From Lacibacter sp. H407 (GTDB taxonomy: Bacteria; Bacteroidota; Bacteroidia; Chitinophagales; Chitinophagaceae), in the NCBI RefSeq assembly GCF_037892605.1, contig NZ_JBBKTU010000001.1, positions 2,356,001-2,420,000 of the forward strand: a stretch of DNA of 64,000 nucleotides. The letters are read 5' to 3'. Under the pieces are notes generated by a model that was given only the letters and a program-made list of their open reading frames with translations, had not been told where the DNA came from and searched no databases. Positions 16,841-24,850 of the stretch are shown here, in pieces (position 1 is the stretch's first letter; every line of letters begins with the position of its first letter). Both the position numbers and the translations under genes were made by a program.

Positions 16841-17198
16841 CTTCGTAGTCATCTTCATCAGTAAATAGTTGCCGCAGTAATGCATTCATAATGGGCAGTT
16901 GCAGTATACGATCTTTCAGCAGCCATACAAGCACACCAAGCAACAGGTAAATGCCACCAACAATTAAAAAGCCCCACGACAACGCTCCTGTAATACGAGA
17001 AAAAACAAATGCCAAAGCAGTACTGGCGAAAAACAGAAAGGTGATAAAGAACATCGCCACAACAACCGACGCAATCACGGTTGCTAATAGCTTTGAACTT
17101 TTTTCAGCTGTATTCAACTTCACCGCATCCATGCGGTTGTTGATATACTCTTTTACATGTTCCGCCAGTTCTTCTGCTTTGACAAATGTTTCTTCCAT
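16833..17198 (-). CDS. Phage-holin-superfamily-III-like (YqjE-type) membrane protein
   Basis: 121 aa from the ATG at 17198 (METFVKAEEL). A soluble helix with NTAEKSSKLLA precedes two membrane helices (about 40-62 and 72-93) and an acidic tail (DEDDYEDE). This is the architecture of the PF07332 'phage holin family' proteins encoded with YtxH proteins in stress operons; they are not phage genes. It overlaps the following gene by 8 bases. Confidence 0.75.
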   Translation of the reverse strand: MEETFVKAEELAEHVKEYINNRMDAVKLNTAEKSSKLLATVIASVVVAMFFITFLFFASTALAFVFSRITGALSWGFLIVGGIYLLLGVLVWLLKDRILQLPIMNALLRQLFTDEDDYEDE

Positions 17199-17214
17199 GT
17201 TGCCCGTTTTAAGC

Positions 17215-17439
17215 TTATGCCATTTCTTCCATCTCTTCACGCACAGCATCTGCTTTGCTGCGGATGTTTACTTTTAAACCACTCATTTTTTCTTTCACAG
17301 TGTCAGTAAGTTTTTTTCCACTGTCAGTAATTTTTTTACGGGTGTTCACACCTTTATCTGGCGCAAACAAAATGCCCAGTACGCCACCAGCCACAACACC
17401 TGCTGCAGCCGCAATAGCAATTTTTCCAATAGTGTTCAT
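17215..17439 (-). CDS. YtxH-domain general-stress protein
   Basis: 74 aa from the ATG at 17439; upstream in-frame codons to 17532 run through the promoter and are rejected. A glycine-rich membrane helix (IGKIAIAAAAGVVAGGVLGILFAPDKG) is followed by the typical N-T-R-K-K-I repeat-like amphipathic region, as in Bacillus YtxH. First gene of a three-gene envelope-stress operon controlled by the operator at 17511-17522. Confidence 0.8.
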   Translation of the reverse strand: MNTIGKIAIAAAAGVVAGGVLGILFAPDKGVNTRKKITDSGKKLTDTVKEKMSGLKVNIRSKADAVREEMEEMA

Positions 17440-17479
17440 GTAAAAATGTTTGAAGTGAAGAATGATTTTTCTTTCGTTT

Positions 17480-17522
17480 CTAAGGTAGGATTTACAGCAA
17501 GCCATTCCAATGATGCTCATCA
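17480..17522 (-). promoter_or_regulatory. Crp-type operator and promoter of ytxH
   Basis: Perfect ATGAT-GCTC-ATCAT palindrome (core 17511-17522). TACCTTAG (17480-17487) occupies bases 30-37 from its centre (class II register). The predicted leader is about 35 bases. Confidence 0.7.
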
Positions 17523-17542
17523 TGGTTTGCAATGAGAATGGA

Positions 17543-17995
17543 TCATTCTTTTTCGTAACGACCGGTTTTTTCAGAAAGGAGAATGCGGTAGATCACCGGC
17601 TTTACACTGTGGCTGCCGCTGCGTAAACGTTCGGCACTTAATTCAGGCGGATGCGCCGTAGTACTGATCTTCAGTTTCAGCATGCGGTCTACAAATAATT
17701 TCATGGCATCGTAGCGTTCCCGCTCACCGGTAATTTCCTGGTACGTTCCCCATGCAATTACACTTTTCCAGTTTTTATTGTTTTGTACTTCATCTACTTC
17801 AAAGCAAACTTCGGCATTGAGTCGCATCATCTTCACCTTCATTCCTTCCACCGAATGTGCAATAATCGAACGTCCGTCGTACACATAGTTAACAGGTACA
17901 ACATAGGTTTTACCATTGAAGCTGCAACCTATGCGACCCAGATTAGCACTGTACAGCAGCTCATCTATTTCGGATGTGGTTAATTTTCCCAGCAT
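17543..17995 (-). CDS. Pyridoxamine 5'-phosphate oxidase-like flavin protein
   Basis: 150 aa split-barrel protein of the PNPOx-like family (MLGKLTTSEIDELLYS start; GRIGCSFNGKTYVVPVNYVYDG; a C-terminal EKTGRYEK). Such proteins bind FMN, F420 or haem; the substrate is unknown and vitamin B6 synthesis is not implied. It is about half identical to the protein at 20257-20706. Monocistronic by context, with operator and a perfect -7 element upstream. Confidence 0.85.
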   Translation of the reverse strand: MLGKLTTSEIDELLYSANLGRIGCSFNGKTYVVPVNYVYDGRSIIAHSVEGMKVKMMRLNAEVCFEVDEVQNNKNWKSVIAWGTYQEITGERERYDAMKLFVDRMLKLKISTTAHPPELSAERLRSGSHSVKPVIYRILLSEKTGRYEKE

Positions 17996-18018
17996 GGCAA
18001 CAATCTTTAACGGAAAAC

Positions 18019-18061
18019 CAAAAGTATTCTGTTACTTCTTGTTGAACGATGATGAATGTCA
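18019..18061 (-). promoter_or_regulatory. Crp-type operator and promoter of the PNPOx-like gene
   Basis: TGATGAATGTCA (18050-18061), identical to the cco operator. TACTTTTG, a perfect TAnnTTTG, at 18019-18026 occupies bases 30-37 from the centre (class II). The predicted leader is about 18 bases. This is the clearest single example of the pattern. Confidence 0.8.
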
Positions 18062-18086
18062 GGCACTGTTTTGATGTTCCTCATTA

Positions 18087-19745
18087 CTACCGGATGAAGC
18101 CGGGTAATTCGTCGAAGGCTACTGCTTCAGCATCTGTGAGTAACAGATCTTTTGTTGCAAGGATCAACGATTTGTAAGCGGTATATAATTCACGGTTGTA
18201 GTTAATAATGGTGGAGATCTCTGTTTCATTCAGGTGATCGATTGTACCCTGTTTATACAAATGACTCAGTTCCTCTGTATAACCTTTTATTATTTCACGA
18301 TAAAGAGCAATCAATGCATCGGCATTTGCCGGCGCAGGTTTGTTTGCAGTAAGCACCTCGCCGATGGTTGAAATGAAATGCGCCGTGCGGTTGCGGCTTT
18401 CTTCATAATAGGTGAATTTTTTATCGTTCGATGAGTTTTTGAGAATGAGTGCATCATGCCATGCATCTTTCAGACTCTTGGCTGCATACATGCCGTTACG
18501 TACCGAAGAAATCAATAATTGAAACCGTGCAGTTTCTTCCGGTTGCATTTGGTTAGCCTGCATCTTCACATAAAACGCAAGTATATCACCGTGCAGGTGT
18601 TTAATGAACTCGTATTTTTCTTCCGGCGATTTTTTATAAAATTCATTGCCGTTCTTTTGCTCCGGCTTCAGTTCAAAAATATGCTTGGTATAAGCAATGA
18701 TGAGTTGCAGAAAATGAGCAGTTTCCTGTTGCATGGCCTGCAGTGCCAGTTCTGTTTCTGCAGGTTTTATTTTGTGAATGAATAATGTTTCATCGCTGTT
18801 TTTTGCAAACCGGTTTGATAAAAATTTTCCGAACGGATTCAAAAACGGATAGAACAGTACAATACTGATGATATTCACCAATGTTTGAAACACCACCAAT
18901 GCAAGTACATGATTTTTGACACCTATGGTTTCGCTGATAAACAATGCAAATGGGTCGAGAAAGAACACAAGGAGAAGTGAGATAATAACATTCATCAAAA
19001 AATTTCCGAGTGCTACCTGTTTTTTTGCAGGAATTCCCTTGGCCGATGCCAACAAGAGTTTGATTGTAGTGCCAACCTCAGCACCTAATACAATAGCCAT
19101 GGCAGGTTCAAGTTCAATAGCGTTTGCATGCAATGCAGCAAGTACCAATGCAATGGTGGCCGAGCTTGCCTGTATAAGTGCGGTGATCAATATGCCGATC
19201 AATAAAAACAGTAATACAGGGTATTCATTAAAGCGGCTGAGATCGGTTTGTTGCACCATTGCTTCAACAGCCGTTTTCATAAAATTCAACCCCACAAACA
19301 AAAAACTGAAACCAAAAAAGAATTTACTTAGCTGAAACCATTTGCTGTGTTTGTTAAGTAATACCATAGCAATACCGGCAATACCTGTAACGGGCAATGC
19401 AAAACTTTCAATGTTGAATTCAAACCCAACAGTTGCTACGATCCAACTGGTGAACGTTGTGCCGATATTACTGCCCAGCATCATCGCCAAACCATTTTGC
19501 ATTTGAATAATACCGCTGCCAACAAATGCAAGCAACATCAGGTTTACAATACTGCTGCTTTGCAACAACGCAGTAACAATGGCACCTGCACCAATGGCTT
19601 TTAATTTATGTTGCGTATGTTTTCGCAGAAATAATTTGAACGGGCGGCCTGCTAAATACTGTAATGCTTCTTCCAGCATATTCATCCCTAACAAAAAGAT
19701 GGCAACGCCTGCAAGTATTTTCCAGATATCAAACGATACTTCCAT
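18087..19745 (-). CDS. Na+/phosphate cotransporter with PhoU-like tail
   Basis: 552 aa from the ATG at 19745; a TTG at 19751 is less likely. Two inverted Na_Pi_cotrans repeats (about 10-150 and 175-310) each contain the QSSS/QASS motif (ALLQSSSIVN, ALIQASSATI). A C-terminal helical domain of about 200 residues resembles PhoU. The family imports phosphate with sodium; no pho regulatory gene is nearby. No TGA-N6-TCA box precedes it, so it is the one gene of the island that may not belong to the regulon. Confidence 0.9.
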   Translation of the reverse strand: MEVSFDIWKILAGVAIFLLGMNMLEEALQYLAGRPFKLFLRKHTQHKLKAIGAGAIVTALLQSSSIVNLMLLAFVGSGIIQMQNGLAMMLGSNIGTTFTSWIVATVGFEFNIESFALPVTGIAGIAMVLLNKHSKWFQLSKFFFGFSFLFVGLNFMKTAVEAMVQQTDLSRFNEYPVLLFLLIGILITALIQASSATIALVLAALHANAIELEPAMAIVLGAEVGTTIKLLLASAKGIPAKKQVALGNFLMNVIISLLLVFFLDPFALFISETIGVKNHVLALVVFQTLVNIISIVLFYPFLNPFGKFLSNRFAKNSDETLFIHKIKPAETELALQAMQQETAHFLQLIIAYTKHIFELKPEQKNGNEFYKKSPEEKYEFIKHLHGDILAFYVKMQANQMQPEETARFQLLISSVRNGMYAAKSLKDAWHDALILKNSSNDKKFTYYEESRNRTAHFISTIGEVLTANKPAPANADALIALYREIIKGYTEELSHLYKQGTIDHLNETEISTIINYNRELYTAYKSLILATKDLLLTDAEAVAFDELPGFIR

Positions 19746-19774
19746 GAACAATCAAGGTAATAATTATTCAGTAT

Positions 19775-19800
19775 AAAAAAAGCCGGGCACAAAGCCCGGC
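19775..19800 (-). terminator. Terminator of trx
   Basis: Perfect 7-bp GC stem (GCCGGGC 19782-19788, GCCCGGC 19794-19800) with a 5-base loop. On the minus strand a run of seven T follows. Confidence 0.85.
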
Positions 19801-19824
19801 AATAACAACCTGGTTCGAAGCAAT

Positions 19825-20124
19825 TCAGCTCATCACCGTATTCAGGTGCTCCAGAATTTCATGGGCAGGAACCACACCGCTTTTCCGCCAGATCACCTGG
19901 CCATCTTTAAAGATGATAAGGGTAGGAACTGCCTGCACGCTGTAGCGATGAGTAAAACCCGGATTCTTGTCGATATCCATCTTCAGAACCGTCACACGGT
20001 CGCCCGCAGCTGCTTTCACTTGCTGCAGCACCGGCGTCATCAACTTGCATGGTCCACACCATTCTGCAAAAAAATCAACTACCACCGGTTTACTTCCGTA
20101 GATATGTGACTCAAAGTTGCTCAT
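19825..20124 (-). CDS. trxA: Thioredoxin
   Basis: 99 aa, full-length thioredoxin fold with the active site WCGPCK (about residues 22-27), cis-Pro segment VQAVPTLIIF and the usual C-terminal helix. It reduces protein disulfides in the cytosol. The ATG is 5 bases after the predicted -7 element, so the mRNA is probably leaderless. It is divergent from the PNPOx-like gene and shares its operator. Confidence 0.92.
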   Translation of the reverse strand: MSNFESHIYGSKPVVVDFFAEWCGPCKLMTPVLQQVKAAAGDRVTVLKMDIDKNPGFTHRYSVQAVPTLIIFKDGQVIWRKSGVVPAHEILEHLNTVMS

Positions 20125-20129
20125 TAAAC

Positions 20130-20225
20130 CAAAGCTAGTTTTTTATAACATCGATTGCTATGAGAACAGTCAACCATGCAGTTGATGTTCATCAGTAAGC
20201 CCGCTTGCATGCATCAGTAACTTTA
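20130..20225. promoter_or_regulatory. Shared divergent operator of trx and the PNPOx-like gene
   Basis: One palindrome TGATGTTCATCA (20183-20194) serves both directions. Leftward, TAGCTTTG (20130-20137, perfect) is at bases 52-59 from the centre. Rightward, TAACTTTA (20218-20225) is at bases 30-37. The same site thus takes a class I position for trx and a class II position for the flavin protein gene. Confidence 0.75.
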
Positions 20226-20256
20226 AATGATCATTTCATCTTCTTAACGATTTGCT

Positions 20257-20706
20257 ATGCTTGGACAACTCAACGAACAACAAATGAACAATCTGCTTGC
20301 CAGTCAGGTGGTGGGCCGGCTCGCCTGTACAGATTCAACACAACCATATCTTGTACCGGTTACGTATGCTTTTGATGGCACGTACATTTACGGACAAACA
20401 AATGAAGGGATGAAGTTGAATTTGTTGCGCAATAATCCCAATGTTTGTTTTGAAGTGGATGCAATGACCAATATGGCCAACTGGCAAAGCGTGATTGTGA
20501 AAGGAACATTTGAAGAATTAACAGACGAGGATGCAGAAAATGCCCGTACGATTTTGAAGAACCGGGTGTTTCCGATGATGACAAGTGCAACGATTGATGG
20601 TGAACAACACGAAGTAGAATCGGAGCTCGACGATAGCAACCGCCTGAAGCGTGTGATGTATCGTATTTCCATTGCTCAAAAAACAGGAAGGTTTGAAAAA
20701 AGATAA
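20257..20706 (+). CDS. Pyridoxamine 5'-phosphate oxidase-like flavin protein, second copy
   Basis: 149 aa, a paralogue of 17543-17995 over its whole length (MLGQLNEQQMNNLLAS start; GRLACTDSTQPYLVPVTYAFDG; AQKTGRFEK end). Split-barrel flavin/cofactor-binding fold; substrate unknown. The phospholipase D-like gene follows 17 bases later and is probably co-transcribed. Confidence 0.85.
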   Translation: MLGQLNEQQMNNLLASQVVGRLACTDSTQPYLVPVTYAFDGTYIYGQTNEGMKLNLLRNNPNVCFEVDAMTNMANWQSVIVKGTFEELTDEDAENARTILKNRVFPMMTSATIDGEQHEVESELDDSNRLKRVMYRISIAQKTGRFEKR

Positions 20707-20723
20707 ATGCTAACTTGGCCTTG

Positions 20724-21905
20724 ATGGTGGCAGGCAAAGAGCTTTCTATTTCTTCAGCATACAGCAACTATAACCAGGTTGAGTTGGTTAGGGGTGGTCA
20801 TGATTATTTTGACAGGCTGTTTCAACTGGTGGAAGAAGCCCGGTTCACCATTCATTTGCAGATCTATATTTTTGAAGATGATGAAACGGGTGTGGCCGTT
20901 GCGGATGCATTGATGAAAGCAGCCAAACGTGGAGTGCAGGTGTACCTGTTGCTGGATGGATATGCTTCTCAAAATTTACCGGATGATTTTATTGCAGAAC
21001 TAAAAGCAAACGGTGTACAGTTCCGTTGGTTCGAACCGGTTTTTAAAGGCCGGTATTTTTATTTTGGCCGACGCATGCATCATAAAATTTTAGTAACAGA
21101 TGCATTGCATAGTTTAATTGGCGGTGTAAATATTTCCAATCGTTATAACGATATGCCGGGGCAACCAGCCTGGCTCGACTGGGCCCTGTACAGTAAAGGC
21201 GAAGTAAGTGCAGAGATCTACAATCTTTGCGTGGATGTATGGAATAAATCGGGCTGGGGAAAAAAGAAGCACCAGCTGTTGAAAACAGAAGCATCCATTC
21301 ATTCGCATGGTGAAGAGTGCTTGGTGCGGGTGCGGAGGAATGATTGGGTGCGAAGGAAAAATCAGATCAGCCGCAGTTACCTGGAAATGTTCCGCAAAGC
21401 TGAATCGCATATTACCATTATGTCGAGTTATTTTTTACCGGGTCGTGCGTTTCGGCGAAACATGGCCTTTGCTGCAAAGCGGGGCGTAAAAATAAAAGTG
21501 ATCGCTGCCGGTACCAGTGATATTTCATTGGCCAAACATGCCGAACGTTATCTCTACCGCCGCATGTTGAAAATGAATATTGAGTTGTACGAATATCAGC
21601 CCAATGTATTGCATGGAAAACTCAGTACCTACGACAGTAAATTTGTAACCGTAGGTTCTTACAACGTCAATAACCTGAGTGCATATGCCAGTATTGAACT
21701 TAATCTTGATGTTCAGAACAAAGCTTTCGCACTGAAAGTGGAAGAAACCTTAGCAGAAATTATGGAGCGGGATTGTATCCTGATTACTGAAAAGGAATTT
21801 GAAAAACACAATACCATTCTCAAACGGATCTGGCAACGCATTTGTTATGAGATCATCCGCTTTTTGTTTTTTCTGTTTACATTTTATTTCAGACAGAAAA
21901 GCTAG
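20724..21905 (+). CDS. Phospholipase D-like protein, probable cardiolipin synthase
   Basis: 393 aa from the ATG at 20724; a TTG at 20715 is possible. Two HKD motifs are visible: HHKILVTD with following GGVNISNRY, and HGKLSTYDSKFVTVGSYN. A hydrophobic stretch near the C-terminus (IIRFLFFLFTFYF) could bind the membrane; the N-terminal hairpin helices of classical Cls are missing. Bacterial members transfer phosphatidyl groups to make cardiolipin, though nuclease members exist. Its place in a stress operon fits membrane remodelling. Confidence 0.8.
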   Translation: MVAGKELSISSAYSNYNQVELVRGGHDYFDRLFQLVEEARFTIHLQIYIFEDDETGVAVADALMKAAKRGVQVYLLLDGYASQNLPDDFIAELKANGVQFRWFEPVFKGRYFYFGRRMHHKILVTDALHSLIGGVNISNRYNDMPGQPAWLDWALYSKGEVSAEIYNLCVDVWNKSGWGKKKHQLLKTEASIHSHGEECLVRVRRNDWVRRKNQISRSYLEMFRKAESHITIMSSYFLPGRAFRRNMAFAAKRGVKIKVIAAGTSDISLAKHAERYLYRRMLKMNIELYEYQPNVLHGKLSTYDSKFVTVGSYNVNNLSAYASIELNLDVQNKAFALKVEETLAEIMERDCILITEKEFEKHNTILKRIWQRICYEIIRFLFFLFTFYFRQKS

Positions 21906-21979
21906 GGAAAGCTTCGACCTGCTAGCAAAGGAATACAAACTGTCAACAACTACTTATACTTTCCCAACAACAGATACTT

Positions 21980-22015
21980 ACTCATTACTCATCATTCATT
22001 ACTCATTACTCATCT
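21980..22015. repeat. Short direct repeat in the 3' gap
   Basis: A 15-base unit (21980-21994) is repeated exactly at 22001-22015, built from ACTCATT/ACTCATC heptamers. It lies in the 110-base gap between convergent genes and abuts the stop of the YdjM-like gene. Nothing else was seen in this gap. Confidence 0.7.
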
Positions 22016-23029
22016 TCATCTATTTCCCTTCATTCGATTAAGCAGAAATTTAATTTCTTCTTTGCTCCAGCCGGTAAACCGTCCACGCTGTACTACTAAT
22101 TTATTTTCACTGGGATATTGCAGGAAATAATGAAACACAAACCGTTCTTTCGGATTGTGCCAGCCGAGGATCTGTCCAAAACGAAGATCGTTAAACACCA
22201 GCGTGTCGCCCCATTTTTCCAGCGTATAAAATTGTTGTGAGAAACGAACTAATTTTTGCATGTCTTCAAATTGATCAACCGGATTCAATAATGAATCGTT
22301 GCGTGGAAAGAAATTAAAATCCATTCCCGGGTTTTGATCAAATATGGAGCGGTAGCCAATGTAATAACCACTGTCGTTCCCTGCAACCACATACCATAGC
22401 CAGTTGTTGAGCGGAGTAGGAGTGGTGAAATAACGTTGATGCGGAATATTCTGCTTTACAAAAATTTCTTTTACTTCTTTATCAATAGAGAACTTATTGT
22501 AGCTGCAATAGGTGAGATAGAGAAAGGGCATGAAAATGCCGATCTTCCACCACAGCGGACGAAGTGGATGAAAACGGTTGAGCAGCAGGAGTGCAGCAAA
22601 TGCAATGCCAGGCCATATTGAAAAGAAGATATCGGCCACATACAATGTATTAAATGAAAACCGGTGATCATCGAATGGAATCAACCAGCCGATACCATAA
22701 TTATTAAATGCATCCAGAAACAAATGCATCAATACTTCTACTGCAAAAAACAATGCCCACTTTTTGAAGCTGATATTATGCGGCCGGTGAATTTTTTCAG
22801 CAGCCATGGCCATGATGGGCACAATGAGTACAGCAAATAAAAGTGAATGTGTAAAGCCACGATGTGCCAGCAAATCATCAGCTGTACCCATCCAGAACGA
22901 AGCAACGAAATCAATATCCGGAATACTCTGCGCCAATGCGCCCCAAAGCATTGCTTTTTTGCCAAAGCCTTTTTCAAAAAAAGCTTCGCCAATACAGGCA
23001 CCTAACGCTATATGTGTAATTGAATCCAT
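22016..23029 (-). CDS. YdjM-type membrane-bound metal-dependent hydrolase
   Basis: 337 aa. The N-terminus has MDSITHIALG, then IPDIDF and HRGFTHSLLF, the conserved His/Asp set of the DUF457/YdjM family. Four to five membrane segments follow, and a C-terminal soluble domain of about 140 residues ends the protein. E. coli YdjM is a LexA-controlled inner-membrane protein; the reaction is not established. It is the last gene of the operon that begins with DUF2892. Confidence 0.8.
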   Translation of the reverse strand: MDSITHIALGACIGEAFFEKGFGKKAMLWGALAQSIPDIDFVASFWMGTADDLLAHRGFTHSLLFAVLIVPIMAMAAEKIHRPHNISFKKWALFFAVEVLMHLFLDAFNNYGIGWLIPFDDHRFSFNTLYVADIFFSIWPGIAFAALLLLNRFHPLRPLWWKIGIFMPFLYLTYCSYNKFSIDKEVKEIFVKQNIPHQRYFTTPTPLNNWLWYVVAGNDSGYYIGYRSIFDQNPGMDFNFFPRNDSLLNPVDQFEDMQKLVRFSQQFYTLEKWGDTLVFNDLRFGQILGWHNPKERFVFHYFLQYPSENKLVVQRGRFTGWSKEEIKFLLNRMKGNR

Positions 23030-23037
23030 GCAGTTGA

Positions 23038-24129
23038 TTATGGCGTGAAAGTAAACTGAATGTCGGTAATTTCAAGTTCAAGCCATGTAAAATCTCCATC
23101 ACGCAATTTCCAGGTTACATTATTCTTAACCGGAATACGGATGCCATCAAACGTTTTGTAAGCAATACAAGTTACCTGCCACTTTTCAAGCGATGATTCA
23201 TTTTTATTGATGTAATAGCGATCTGCTTCAAATTTTTCAACATCACCGTTCGTTGTGAAATAGAAAATACCCGATGCTGTTGTACCACCATACTGCATGG
23301 TTGCTTTTGCACTGTGTTCATCAATGGCTTCCCATTTAATATAACCGCTGAGCGCTGCAGACGGAAACCAACAGGTTTCAGCAAGGTAGCGCAACAATGT
23401 TCCCTGATCAGTTGTGGACCCTTTGCTGGCGGCAATGGTAAACAGTCCGTATGCTTTAATGAGCATGTTGCCTTTGCCTTCTTTGTATTGATCTCTTCCA
23501 TTAATAAATAGAAACGTTGATGGTTGAATGGTTGTATTCCAGAGAAAGGAAGGTTGATCGATACTGAAGTACTGCTCGGCAGCAAATGGAATCCACTCGC
23601 CATTGGGTTTGTTTCTCATTTCACCTTTCTGCTGTAAATGCACACGTTGAATGGCTGGCCGGCCAACTACGCCACTCACCTGCAACCATTTTTGTACGGG
23701 GTAAGGTAACGATTTGATTTGTTCGTTTGTAATGAGCGAATTCGCTGAACTGAGTGGTAGTGAGAGAAGTTGGTTTACTTCTTTCCTGTACATGCGATTA
23801 AATTGCCACTGAGCAAATGAAGGAACTGCAACAAGCAGAACTATGATATTTGCAACCGTTCCAATCTTTGCATCTTTCCAATACCAAATGATCAGCACTT
23901 GTGAAATAAACACCGCCACAAATGCAAACAGGCTCCAGTTTTCTTTTTTCAACAAGTAGTAAACGGCAGCTGTTGTAAAAAGCATGGCTGCAAACAGCCA
24001 CAGCATACCCATTGGTTTGGAAATATATTTCGTAAGTGCGGGCAGCTTACTCATTCCAAAACTATTTGTAAAACCCATGAGCTGGATGAGGCCATGTGCC
24101 ATCATCAAAAAAGCAAATATGTATTTCAT
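23038..24129 (-). CDS. DUF6544-type membrane protein
   Basis: 363 aa from the ATG at 24129, which overlaps the stop of the 56-aa gene. The first 110 residues hold three to four membrane helices. The rest is a soluble domain with the family's typical LPYPVQKWLQVSGVVG and YFSIDQPSFLWN segments and alternating Trp-rich strands. Function unknown. Gap to the YdjM-like gene is 8 bases. Confidence 0.7.
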   Translation of the reverse strand: MKYIFAFLMMAHGLIQLMGFTNSFGMSKLPALTKYISKPMGMLWLFAAMLFTTAAVYYLLKKENWSLFAFVAVFISQVLIIWYWKDAKIGTVANIIVLLVAVPSFAQWQFNRMYRKEVNQLLSLPLSSANSLITNEQIKSLPYPVQKWLQVSGVVGRPAIQRVHLQQKGEMRNKPNGEWIPFAAEQYFSIDQPSFLWNTTIQPSTFLFINGRDQYKEGKGNMLIKAYGLFTIAASKGSTTDQGTLLRYLAETCWFPSAALSGYIKWEAIDEHSAKATMQYGGTTASGIFYFTTNGDVEKFEADRYYINKNESSLEKWQVTCIAYKTFDGIRIPVKNNVTWKLRDGDFTWLELEITDIQFTFTP

Positions 24130-24296
24130 GCGGATAGAATTTTTATTCTGCGCTTTTTGATTTCTTCTTTGATGGCAGCAGGCATTTCTCTGCAAGTACA
24201 ATGTTTTGCATGTTCGATATGCCAGGCAATACGCTCATCCATCGTTGGATTTTTTGGCATGCGATGTTGCAGATGCCATTCTTTATTGAGTTTCAT
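24126..24296 (-). CDS. Conserved 56-aa His/Cys-rich small protein
   Basis: 56 aa from the ATG at 24296; the longer frame upstream reads antisense-like text and is rejected. It contains KEWHLQHRMPKNPTMDERIAW, then WHIEHAKHCTCRE. The pattern HxxHC-x-C suggests a small metal-binding site. I recall similar short proteins in many Bacteroidota but no function. The 4-base overlap with DUF6544 indicates coupling. Confidence 0.6.
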   Translation of the reverse strand: MKLNKEWHLQHRMPKNPTMDERIAWHIEHAKHCTCREMPAAIKEEIKKRRIKILSA

Positions 24297-24370
24297 AGAT
24301 ATGAGTATAACATCCAGTTCAATTGAATTGGATGTGTGATGAATAGAATACCAGTGATTTTTTGTTTTTG

Positions 24371-24586
24371 TTAGGCGCTTGTTTTCTTTGCCGGGCAACT
24401 GCTGATGCCAAATATTGCGTACAACGGACAAAAGCTTACAAGACTTGTAAGTACAAATACAGCCGCAACAACCAGTGCTACGATGCCCCAAGTGCCGGTA
24501 ACAATATTCTGAAACCAAAGCAAAGCAAGTATACCTGCTATACAAAGACGAATGATACGATCGGCATTCCCCATGTTCTTTTTCAT
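24371..24586 (-). CDS. DUF2892 (YgaP-type) small membrane protein
   Basis: 71 aa. Starts MKKNMGNADRIIRLCIAG, the signature of DUF2892, followed by two membrane helices and a SFCPLYAIFGISSCP segment with conserved cysteines. In other bacteria this module is fused to rhodanese sulfurtransferases. Here it stands alone, 10 bases after a 34-aa membrane peptide gene. Confidence 0.8.
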   Translation of the reverse strand: MKKNMGNADRIIRLCIAGILALLWFQNIVTGTWGIVALVVAAVFVLTSLVSFCPLYAIFGISSCPAKKTSA

Positions 24587-24596
24587 ATAATGTGTT

Positions 24597-24701
24597 TTAT
24601 GATTGAAAAAATTCTATCAGCAAGGCAATTGCAACAACAAATCCTACGCATAACAAACAGATGAGCAGAAATTTTGCGGTTGTTTTTTTGTTGATTGCCA
24701 T
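24597..24701 (-). CDS. 34-aa single-helix membrane peptide
   Basis: A short frame ATG (24701) to TAA (24597): a basic start MAINKKTTAK, then one hydrophobic helix of about 19 residues with two Cys, ending IEFFQS. A TGA-N6-TCA operator and TAGGTTTA element lie upstream at the standard register, and the predicted transcription start almost coincides with this ATG (leaderless). That promoter geometry is the main support. It overlaps a 63-aa frame that I regard as spurious. Confidence 0.5.
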   Translation of the reverse strand: MAINKKTTAKFLLICLLCVGFVVAIALLIEFFQS

Positions 24702-24708
24702 GCTGCTG

Positions 24709-24773
24709 TAAACCTACCTCCCGCACATGTGGTATTGAATGATGCTGATTGCAGCGATCAATGATCGTTATCA
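24709..24773 (-). promoter_or_regulatory. Crp-type operator and promoter of the DUF2892 operon
   Basis: Perfect ATGAT-CGTT... read as ATGATAACGATCAT on the minus strand (core 24762-24773). TAGGTTTA (24709-24716) occupies bases 52-59 from the centre (class I register). Confidence 0.7.
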
Positions 24774-24784
24774 TCCCGGGCTAA

Positions 24785-24817
24785 TAAAAAAGAGAGGGGC
24801 CGATGGATATCGGCCCC
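24785..24817 (-). terminator. Terminator of the universal stress protein gene
   Basis: Perfect 9-bp stem GGGGCCGAT/ATCGGCCCC (24796-24817) with a 4-base loop; on the minus strand a T run follows after three bases. Confidence 0.85.
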
Positions 24818-24850
24818 GAAACAATCACCAACCAAATTGCTATCTATCTG

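Noticed and set aside
16833-17198. Prophage remnant suggested by the holin-like protein
   Set aside because: The protein belongs to a chromosomal membrane family usually found with YtxH; no other phage gene is nearby.
21980-22015. CRISPR-like repeat
   Set aside because: Only two 15-base copies with a 6-base spacer; a simple heptamer repeat, no cas genes.
24583-24774. 63-aa open frame on the minus strand
   Set aside because: Covers the regulon operator and promoter; the 34-aa frame in another register has a plausible membrane helix and fits the promoter.
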